DNA from: Ministeria vibrans ATCC 50519
Lineage: Eukaryota; Opisthokonta; Filasterea
DNA: 28,847 bases
Direction: 5' to 3'
Assembly: GCA_943704425.1 (NCBI GenBank)
Contig: CALSCP010000281.1
Location: 29,256-58,102, forward strand
Part shown: in pieces, positions 1-8,014 of the stretch
How the letters are laid out: each line of letters starts with the position of its first letter
Position numbering within the stretch: the first letter of the stretch is position 1
The notes under the pieces: generated by a model
What the model was told of the DNA's origin: nothing
What the model saw: only the letters and a program-made list of their open reading frames with translations
Databases searched by the model: none
Program-made: the position numbers and the translations under genes

Positions 1-1155
1 TTTGTGAGTAGAGGGTCACGTAATCGATCGCGCGCGTCGCCACTCAGTGTACGAGTGGGCGGGCGTGCCTCCGACCTCTCCGGCTCGCTGGTGGCCGGCA
101 GCGGAAAGCACAGCTGGTAAAAGGACATGATCAGAGGAATAGCCTGCATCTTAACAGCTCGTGTGCACGTGTTGTGTGGGAGTACATCGACCAGAGTGAC
201 AAGCGCGTTCAGAGCATCAGCGCGAACCTCGATCGAGTCGTCTTGACAAAGTTCAAGCAGTTCTGGTATGACTCGAGACTGAACAAGTTCGGGGTTGCTG
301 TTGACGAGGGCACGTGCAAAAGTGACGAGCTGCATCGCCATGGCGGTGCGCACGGACGCCAAGGTGTCTTGGCACAGAGACAAGGCACGATCGAGCAACG
401 GTGCAAATTGTGTCTCTGGCAGGGCGCGGGCAAGCGCCCCGAAGCAGTCCACGGCAGCCAGGCGTTGTTCACTTGACGCAGTGGGTGCACACGAGAGAGT
501 GCAAAATGTCAGTACATCGGAGAGAAGCACCGCACTATCCAGAACAGGCACAATGGCAACCAGGGCCCCGACCAGAGTCGCAAAATCGGTCTCTACCGAG
601 ACGCTTTTGAGCTTCGCAAGAAGCGCCGGAAGAATATTCTCCGCGACTACCTGGGGAAAAAGGGTATTGGAAAAGAAAGAATTATAGTCAACGGAAACTA
701 GAGTACAAGACGTTCGAGAGCGATTGATCAAAAGGGAAACAGACCTTCTGGGGAATCAGGTTGCTCCTGACAACCACTTTTAACATAGCAACAAACGGCT
801 CGTGTGTAAAACCACTTTGATCGTCGACCGCAGTGCGTGTTGCTTGTTCCACCAGAGATACTACAGAGTGGTCAGAGAGCGACGCAAGGACGCGAGGGAG
901 CTGTTCAAGCGCGTAACAGCTCTGGACAGAAAATTTGGATTTGAACATGAGCGTAAGACGCTCACTGATTGGCAGCGACGCATCCACCTCGAGTTCGGGA
1001 TCGTGCTCGATAGGCAGATGGCCACTTGCGGAGGTGGGCTGTATAGCCTGAGCTTCACACGGGAGTTCCGTCACAGGATCGGCCACGGGTGGTGGAGTCA
1101 GCCCTGCGCCCGGTGGTGGGAGTGTCAGTGGGGCCAGACCCAATGGGGGGTGCAT
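1..1155 (-). CDS. PPP4R4-like HEAT-repeat phosphatase regulatory subunit (partial, 3' end off window)
   Basis: Two exons are read on the minus strand, 1155-745 and 650-1, joined across a 94-nt GT-AG intron (744-651). The start is taken at the ATG at 1155, followed by a Pro-rich leader of about 50 residues. After it comes repeated amphipathic helix-pair sequence of the HEAT type, with phrases such as ALSLCQDTLASVRTAMAMQL and IPELLELCQDDSIEVRADAL. Position and wording of these helices resemble the N-terminal half of the protein phosphatase 4 regulatory subunit 4 (PPP4R4) and, more distantly, the PP2A scaffold subunit A. Known members bind PP4 or PP2A catalytic subunits as scaffolds. Only about 353 residues are visible and the frame is still open at the edge. 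The gene lies tandem and downstream of KDM8 with 112 bp between. HEAT repeat protein is firm; PPP4R4 orthology is moderate. Confidence 0.6.
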
Positions 1156-1267
1156 TGGGCAGGGGGAGGGGGAAACAAGTGTGAGAAAATTGAAATACAG
1201 AGTGTGAATTGGTGAATCAGAGACAAACAATATAAATACAATTACATAATTATTAATAATTGATTGT

Positions 1268-2409
1268 TTACTTCCACCAATTCGAGACTGACAGAGAGAC
1301 AGAGAGAGAGCGCACGTAGTGCCACATTCGAGGAGGAATATAAAGCATTTCACCAGGTGCAAGGACGCAATGGAACCAGCGCGTGTGGGAGTAGCGCGGG
1401 AACGCTTCAAGATCCGGTTCGTCAATATCAACCTACATACATGCAACATGGAATAAGATTAGCGTATATTTTAAACTGCGGGCCACGCACTCTGCTTGTG
1501 TTGGAGAGGAGAAGGGCATCGTGAGGATAGAGGCCGGAGGTGTACTCGGAGGCACAGAGAGCAAGATACTTGTAGCCAACGACCTGACACAGCAAGTTGT
1601 GTGTTGGGTCGAAGTGGCAGGGTGTGATGGTGTGACAGGGACCCATCCACACGTTGACGACGACGGAGGGTGGTGGGGTGTCGTCACTGTCACTGTCGCT
1701 GCCACAGTTGCTCGCTTGTGCTGGTTGTTCTTGTTGTTGGGTCGTGCATGAGCAGTAGTCTGGTATGTACATGTCCTCTTGAAGAACGGGAATCTGTCCG
1801 AGAAGAAAACGAGCGGACGAGTTGAAAAGTGATTTTTTTTTTTGTTTGTTTGTGTGTGTGTGTTTTTTTTTTGTGCACCTGCTCCAAGAGACTGTGCTGA
1901 GCAAGATAGGCAATGTCTTTGGACTCGGTGTTGGAGGAGAGAAGACGCTCAAGGAAGTCATCGATGGTCATGAGCGACTGCGACCAGTCTGCATCGGTGT
2001 ACTTGCGACCGATCTCGACGGGGACTGTGCGTGCGCCCGCGATGCGGTGCCAGTAGTGGCGGTGGGTCCAGCGTGTGTGGGCGTTCCAGTGCGCCATGCC
2101 ACCTGTGATGATCACAGGACTGCCTGATTGTAGGCATTCTTGCTGGAACCAGTGAAGTGATGGCTGCTCCACGCGTCGAATTGCGCTGGCGTGTGTGAGC
2201 TGGTGTGAGGGAATCACGCCCGGATCATTGAGAATGTCACGTTCGACGAGAGTTTCGCCACAGAGTAGATCATTGTCGGTAATAACTGTATCGCTTGGCG
2301 ACAGGCAAGCACACGCGTGTGTTGCAAGAGTGTTCAGGGCGTCTGTCACAGGCGCTAGGGGTGCGCCTAGCAACAGACCGCGATCGCACAGTTGAACACA
2401 CTCCTACAC

Positions 2410-2441
<32 letters not shown>

Positions 2442-2865
2442 AATATTTATTGAACACAAACGCAGTAAAGCAAAAACAATGCCAACGTACTTTCCACTGA
2501 TCGAGACTGGCAGCCGAGAGGGCACGCATCAACTGGACCGCAGCATAGCGATAGCGCCACACAAGCGGAACATCCTTCCAGTGAGACGCATAAAGTTGGT
2601 CGTGAAAGGCAGTCTCGGCACGTTTCCCCGTCTGCTCAACGCACTGCAGGTAGTGGCCACCCCGGACATCGGACCAACAGGCTTCCAAAAGCACAAGGAC
2701 GGTCGAGACGCCAGTGCGTACTGTTGGGTCTGCCACACACAACATGAGAGTTCGTCGCGATCAAAACATTCTGCTGCTGCCCTTACCAAGCAGGCCGTGC
2801 CAGAGCGCGCCGTCAGTGCCACGAAAAGTAGAGAGCGCGTCAAGACACTCAGAGATTACATCCAT
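1268..2865 (-). CDS. KDM8: KDM8/JMJD5 jumonji-C dioxygenase
   Basis: Five exons on the minus strand (2865-2787, 2729-2491, 2403-1879, 1793-1491, 1432-1268) give 436 residues, close to the human protein of about 416. Family members are Fe(II)/2-oxoglutarate dioxygenases of the JMJD5 class (arginyl hydroxylase or histone-tail protease activity is reported). The N-terminal helical part carries SHWKDVPLVWRYRYA; the jumonji part carries RTVPVEIGRKYTDADWSQSL and YLAQHSLLEQIPVL. The iron triad is visible as H341-x-D343 (CHFDPTHN) and H420 (MWHYVRSL), and K356 (GYKYLAL) fits the 2-oxoglutarate lysine. An acidic Gln/Ser/Asp-rich insert of about 25 residues (roughly 299-325) precedes the first histidine. 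The second exon-exon join and the last two are fixed by continuous family similarity; the first (57-nt intron) rests on the splice signals and the opened frame. It shares a 71-bp divergent gap with METTL14. Confidence 0.93.
2404..2490 (-). repeat. Intron 2 of KDM8 with (CA)n microsatellite
   Basis: The 87-nt intron between KDM8 exons 2 and 3 is largely a CA/GT dinucleotide run (about 2407-2439) placed directly before the 3' splice site on the transcript strand, where it reads (GT)n in place of a usual polypyrimidine tract. Confidence 0.8.
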
Positions 2866-2936
2866 AAAAGGGTGAAAAGGAGTGGAAACAATTAACAAAC
2901 CGATCAAAATGGATCAGAAATTCAGAATATTTTGCT
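2866..2936. promoter_or_regulatory. 71-bp divergent intergenic region KDM8 / METTL14
   Basis: The KDM8 ATG (2865, minus) and the METTL14 ATG (2937, plus) are only 71 bp apart, so both 5' UTRs and any promoter must fit in or overlap this AT-rich gap. An upstream ATG at 2909 on the plus strand opens a short frame that overlaps the METTL14 start and stops at TAG, a possible uORF if transcription begins upstream of it. No TATA box was identified. Confidence 0.5.
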
Positions 2937-4428
2937 ATGAGTAGCGACAACGACTCGGATATCGATGAGATACGCGAACGACGGAAGCGTCGACGTGTTG
3001 CGTTGCGTGTCGACCCAGTACGCGACCGGCGCATCAAACTCTATTAATTAATAATAGGAATAAATGAAGTCGAAAAGTTTACAGTAATAATGATTATTTT
3101 GGCATTGTGTTGTGTGATGTGTATAGAGTCGCACGACGATCAACACCGCCCAGGGCGTCGATGCCGTCGATTCAAGTGCCGCTGGCGCTGGCACTGCAAG
3201 CACATCACTGTTGGTGACTTCAAAAGCAGCCGCGACCAAGGGAAGCGACGCGGCTGTCGAGGTGACAAGCAAATCGTTTCTCAAGGGACAGCGCACTCTC
3301 AATCCGCAAAACGACTACTGCCACCACTTTGTCGACACGGGTCAACGACCGCAGAATATGTGCCGTGAGTATCCCTACGGCGACGACCGACGCCTCGAGA
3401 ACATTCCCAGCCTGCACGAACTCATTCGTCTCAAGGCATGCAGAGACACTCATCACAGACACACACACACATCACAAGAATTACTTACGCACTTATTCAC
3501 TTGCTCACTCGCTCACTCACTCACTCACACGCACACACACTCACACACACACACATTCTCTCTCTTGCACACACTCACAATCTCACTCTCACACATGCAG
3601 ACCACTAAGCGTTTTCGTGTTTAGGACCAACTGGCGCGCTCCATGGCGCTCCCACCCATGTACATACAGTGTGACTTGTCAACCTACGACCTGCGCAACG
3701 TCGGCAATCGCTTTGACGTGATTCTCATTGACGCACCACTTGAAGAGTATCAACGGCGCGCGCCCGACGTCATATTCGATCATCGTCCGTGGACCTTTGA
3801 TCAAATTGGAGCACTTCGTGTCGACCTGCTTGCCGATATCCCCTCCTTCCTCTTTATGTGGGTTGGCAGCAGCGATGGACTGCGTCATGGCCGCGCCGTC
3901 ATGCAGCAGTGGGGCTATCGGCGTGTCGAAGACATTTGCTGGGTCAAAACCAACAAGAAATCAACGGTATGTGGAGACAGAATGGCAGCGAGGGTTGTAT
4001 TATTCTGATGGTTGTGCGTATAGACCAAGGATGGAGTAGAGGGAGGGCTGTTGGACGGATGTATTCTCAGACACACTTTGGAAGTAACGACGCGATGAGA
4101 TAGAGAGAGAGAAATACAGAGAGAGAGACACAGACAGTGAGACGATACTTATATTGCGTTCGGTTTAGCACTGTTTGATGGGAATCAAAGGAAATCCAAA
4201 GCGATCGACGGACACGCACCTAATCCACTGTAACTGTGACGTGGGTATGACACACACAAGCACACTGAAAGAAAAAGAAGAAAAAACGAAACCAATTGTT
4301 TTACTTTGTTGATAGATGTGATTGTGTCGGAAGAATTTGCACACGGAAGCACTGAGAAACCAGCGGAGCTGTACAGTCTGATTGAGCATTTCTGTTTGGG
4401 CCGACGACGCATTGAGCTGTTTGGGTAG
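2937..4428 (+). CDS. METTL14: METTL14-type m6A methyltransferase subunit
   Basis: Six exons (2937-3017, 3127-3435, 3625-3966, 4024-4083, 4169-4244, 4316-4428) give 326 residues. METTL14 is the RNA-binding, catalytically dead partner of METTL3 in the nuclear mRNA m6A writer. The N-terminal [11 protein letters not shown] helix, [50 protein letters not shown] and [15 protein letters not shown] follow the family in order. The METTL3 catalytic DPPW is replaced by DAPL (166-169), comparable to EPPL in animal METTL14, so it is assigned to METTL14 and not METTL3. Intron 2 (3436-3624) starts with GC. The reading frame ends at TAG right after LFG, without the GRDxxxRPGW segment and the RGG tail of animal proteins; no such exon was found downstream. 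Exon 4 (20 codons) is the least conserved, but its last residues, CILRHTLE, align just before HCLMGIKG. Confidence 0.92.
3436..3624 (+). other. GC-AG intron with CA/CTCA repeats in METTL14
   Basis: The conserved junction ELIRLK / DQLARS requires the exon to end at AAG 3435, where the next bases are GCATGC and not GT. The intron ends in TTTAG at 3624. Its body is dominated by (CA)n and (CTCA)n runs at about 3460-3600. Confidence 0.8.
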
Positions 4429-4445
4429 TCATAGCGATGCAGAGA

Positions 4446-4539
<94 letters not shown>

Positions 4540-4740
4540 AGTGATAGAATCAAAGTGATAGAATCAAAGTGATAGAAACAAAGTGATAAGTGATAGAAAC
4601 AAAGTGATAGAAACAAAGTGATAGAGAGAGAAAGAGGAGGGAGAAAGAAACAGAGTGATAGAGAGAGTGTGTGGTGTGGAGGGAAGTGATGAAGTGATAA
4701 AGTACGAAACATACAAAGAGACTTTTCACATGTTCTGTAC
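4429..4740. repeat. Convergent gap: (GA)n tract plus GATAGAAACAAAGT minisatellite
   Basis: Directly after the METTL14 stop comes a (GA)n run (about 4449-4535), then about seven imperfect copies of a 14-17 bp unit of the form AAAGTGATAGAAACA (about 4535-4640), then more purine-rich sequence. On the minus strand the block is an almost pure pyrimidine tract with hardly any AG dinucleotide. I see no convincing exon in it. It may be 3' UTR of either gene or an intron of the minus-strand membrane-protein gene. Confidence 0.75.
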
Positions 4741-4975
4741 CTTCGTCCTCGGGATACACAAACGCATACATCAAAAGACCCAACGAGGTAAAGAGCGACA
4801 CGGAGATGACGCCGCCAATGGCCATCTGCATTCTCGGCGTGTGCCAGAAGGGTTTTGTCATTTCGTTCACTTGTGATGGTGTGGCCGTCGCCGCCTGCGT
4901 TCCCCGCCACGGCCGCGGCCCGTCCACTGGCTCTCGTATTTGAAACACTTTCAGCAATCGATTTCGGAATCCCAT
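4741..4975 (-). CDS. Small single-pass membrane protein, 3' end unresolved
   Basis: The first exon runs from ATG 4975 (minus) to about 4741 and encodes 78 residues: a basic start (MGFRNRLLKVFQIRE), an Ala/Thr-rich linker, KPFWHTPRMQ, one hydrophobic helix (about 51-73, AIGGVISVSLFTSLGLLMYAF) and an acidic end, VYPEDE. The basic N-terminus and size fit a mitochondrial inner-membrane accessory subunit, but I do not recognise the family. A GT at 4740 (GAAG/GTACAG) would start an intron; without it the frame reads on through the pyrimidine repeat to a TGA at 4550, giving 141 residues with an implausible Ser/Leu/Tyr tail. The next AG acceptor on this strand, at about 4416, would put the last exon antisense to METTL14 exon 6. 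Its own promoter is tight against the secreted-protein gene. Confidence 0.55.
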
Positions 4976-5067
4976 TGAGACGACAGTGAAAGAAAAAAAA
5001 AACTAAACGTTTGATGAGTTTGACATTTTCCAGACTGATCACTCTTCACTCCATAATTTTCTTGCAA

Positions 5068-5555
5068 ATGAAAGCGGTGGTCGTCTTAACTTTGGTGACA
5101 CTCGTCGTGGTTCCTTCCCTCGTCGACGCCCAGTTTCAGTACGAATCAAATGACAAAAAAAGTCTCTCAACTGCAACACACTTTTTCTTTGGTAGATTTT
5201 CGTTTGGCGGAAGCGACGGAGGCGACGGCGGAGGCGGAGGCTTCTTTGACAACATCTTTGGTGGCGGTGGCAGCGGTGGCGGCGGCGAAGGAGACGCTGG
5301 AGAGCAGGCAGGCGGGAAAGGAAGCGCATCGCAAGCGTACGTGAACGACCCACACGCCAAATCAAACTGCTACGTGTGCAGTCGGCCACCAAACGACTGT
5401 GTCCCCACCCCAATGGTACACATGGCTTACCACACCTTCATTCCATCTTCTCACTGCCTTTGTCTCTGTTCTAGGACTGCCCCTGTCCGTTTGGAACGAA
5501 AAAGTGCAAAATTGGGGACTGGTACTATTGCAACGCCAAGTGCAAAAAAAAGTAA
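5068..5555 (+). CDS. Secreted Gly-rich, Cys-rich protein
   Basis: Three exons (5068-5138, 5196-5415, 5475-5555) give 123 residues; the introns are 57 and 59 nt. Residues 1-21 form a clear signal peptide (MKAVVVLTLVTLVVVPSLVDA, likely cut before QF). Then comes a flexible segment of Gly runs with acidic patches (GGSDGGDGGGGGFFDNIFGG and on), then a C-terminal module of about 45 residues with nine cysteines (NCYVCSRPPNDC, DCPCPFGTKKC, DWYYCNAKCKKK). Cysteine pairs this close suggest disulfide bonds in an extracellular domain. I do not recognise the family; an antistasin-like or other small disulfide module is possible. It is convergent with the DHHC gene, 104 bp away. The frame without the first splice would also stay open but would add a non-homologous stretch rich in Lys/Ser. 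Confidence 0.72.
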
Positions 5556-5659
5556 TCTCTCTCCTCTCTTCATCACCCCCACCACTGTGAATACCTGAAT
5601 ATACTTCAAACCCAATTATTAACAAACAAGACATTCGTTATGATTACACTATTATGTTT

Positions 5660-7833
5660 TTACACGTCGGTGGAAGATCCGTCCACCGAATGGACAACAA
5701 CACGGGGCGCACTCTCACGTCTTGCATTTGCCAGCAAGGCCGACGTACGTCGTGGGCTGTTGGACAAGTCTCCAATAGGATCTGTCGCGTGTGCAGCCTG
5801 AACCAACGCCGCCAGACTCGGCTCACTGTCGACGTGTCCTTCATTCTCCATCTCAAGTCTGGGCAATGTCTTCGCAGACACCGTGCGCTCTCCACCAGAA
5901 AGTGAATCAGGCCAAATTTTGCGTGGAATAGGCGCTTCGTTGTCATCCGATTTTTCTTTCCCCGGCCCTTTCGACTCGATCGCGTTCATCGTCTCGTCAC
6001 GAAGCCGCTTGGCGTAAGCAGCGAGCTCGGCGAGCGTGGCCGATCCGTGTGCACCAGTCATGGCGAGCGGGTCAATGTCAGAGTCGTCGACGGATCGGCG
6101 CCTGCGTGTTGCTTGATCGGTGCGTGTGCGTGTTTTGCGTCGTCTCTCACGTACACTCTGGCTCGTACGTCGACTCGCCTCGTTTGCTTCATCTGTAGGG
6201 ACTTTTGAGGGTGTTCTCGGGAATGTCAGATTGGGAGTGTCGCAAGGCGGTGCCGTCTGTGGACTGGTCGGGGCAGTGCGTGTGATGGACGACGCCGTCG
6301 GGGGTGCAACTGTTGGTGATGGTAGGGGGAGCAGTGCCAGCGAGGGAGGAGCACCATCTGTCGTGGAGACAAGTGAAGGAGGTGCAGGGAGGGCTCGCAG
6401 CGTTGCGCGAGAGAGTGCTGGTGAAATGGAACGTGTTCTGTCGAGATCTTGTGGGGCATTAACTTCCAAGGTGTCATCGTGATCACTCTCAACAAAGCCA
6501 TCTTCATCCCGTTGTCGTGGTGTTTCCACAGCTGCTGCTCTGCTGTTTCCTTCCGTTCTCGGGTCGCTAGTGGCGGTCCAAGCCATGGCACCACCATTTT
6601 GACGCATCGAAGGCGATGCCGCATTCCACGACACAGCAGCAGCAGGATTAGGAGAAGGATCAGGAGCAGGATCAGTCGACACACTGTCACCAGCAACGTT
6701 TGCTATTGGTTGAATGCGATTGTCGCGACGCCCCAACCAACGACGACCCTTCCGTTTGTTAGCACTCTTCTTCTTCTCATCCGGAGTATCCAACACCGCT
6801 TGGTTGGGCCTCACAAGTGTTGTGAGAACGCGTTGGTCACGTCGTCGTGTGGGACGCGCCGGAGGCTCGGTGCCCTCGATGCGCGCACGTTTTTCAAGGT
6901 AGTGCTGAAAGGTTGAGATGCCTTGCCAGGCAAGCCAACAATGGTACAAAAGGAGCTCGCCAATGAAGAGTGCAATGACTGCCAGCAAAGCGACAAAGAT
7001 GATGTTGAGCACAACAAAGACTGTCCCATTGAGTGTGAGACTCGCATTGCCAAATACTCGTGTGTAGCTCACCGCACCCACACTGAAATGCCGCACAGTT
7101 GCATACACGCCAAATCCCAGAAAGACAACGCTCGTCAGAAAGGCACTAAGCACCGTCATAAAGAAGAGATAATAGTTCCGACGTCCAACGCACGTATTAA
7201 GCCAACGACTACGTACAAACAAAAATGCGGGACATATATGCGTTACAAACAAAATAGTCTCCGTCTCACTCTTGTGCATGTCTGACACAATAATTTTGTC
7301 AAATATCTCAATTAGTGTCGTCCATCGCCGTACCAGTGATGATCAAAACCCGCTACGCACTTGTTACACACACGACAGTGTTTGCTTTGTGCGTCCACAT
7401 GGACCTGACAGATGTTACAGTAGAGTTGTTCAATGACATGGGAGTGCTGGCGACGGTCAAAGGTGACGGGCTCGCCGAGCGCGTCCCACTGTTGAAGCAG
7501 GCGCTCGTCGGCAGGATTCACGGCCGTGGTGAATATGTGAAAGAACAAGTGAAGTCCTAAGAGCAGACCGCCGGCACAGTAGGCGGCGGTGGAGACAGGG
7601 CTTGGGGAGTGAAACGTCGCCGTCACAACAACGCCAAAGAACCACAGCGAGAATAACACGAGAACAAGCCAAGCAGCCACCTGACCTGGATGTGGAGTGC
7701 ATGCAAACCCATTGCGACGTCGTCTCCGCGCGTTCGCTCCGATCGACCCCTCTCCATTCCCTTTTGACGCGCTGGTTGTCGTGGGCAACGGCGACGCATT
7801 TGCCGCACTGTCCACGTCCGAAGAAGAAGACAT
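5660..7833 (-). CDS. DHHC palmitoyltransferase, ZDHHC1/11-like
   Basis: Two exons (7833-7334 and 7208-5660) give 682 residues. The enzyme S-acylates cysteines of substrate proteins at membranes. The order is: Ser/Arg-rich N-terminus, two membrane helices (about 55-120), a TTAVNPADERLL motif, the Cys-rich domain (YCNICQ, SKHCRVCNKCVAGFDHH), then CRWLNTCVGRRNYY and two further helices around FFMTVLSAFLTSVV and LNIIFVALLAVIALFIGELL, then a disordered tail of about 400 residues rich in Ser, Thr, Pro and Arg. The 125-nt intron falls within the catalytic cysteine codon (TG/T): only splicing makes DHHC (164-167). The start is the ATG at 7833; codons further upstream stay open but hold no ATG. The Cys-rich domain spacing resembles ZDHHC1/ZDHHC11; the long tail is not recognisable. 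Confidence 0.9.
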
Positions 7834-8014
7834 TGACTGACGGCCAAAGTATAACGTTCGACGTACTCCAGCCTTGATGGCGGTGCTTGCGACGCACACT
7901 ACGAAGAACGGAAGACGGACGAGGGCAAAGATGTTGGCAAAATATTTGAAAAAAAAAAAGGAAAATATTATAGTTTGAATAATTTAATTTATTATGAGTG
8001 AATAACTTTTTTTT
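7834..8014. other. Tandem intergenic gap DHHC gene / ACADVL 3' end
   Basis: This 181-bp AT-rich gap holds the ACADVL 3' UTR and the DHHC promoter. An open, ATG-free extension of the DHHC frame and an A10 run at about 7950 are all that I see. Confidence 0.4.

Noticed and set aside
688-1449. 253-residue continuous minus-strand frame
   Set aside because: It is a chance join: its first part is an out-of-frame shadow of the last KDM8 exon and the gap, and only 1155-745 is the PPP4R4-like exon.
4185-5042. 285-residue minus frame full of Ser-Leu repeats
   Set aside because: It reads through the (TC)n tract and the complement of METTL14 exons; no family match and low complexity.
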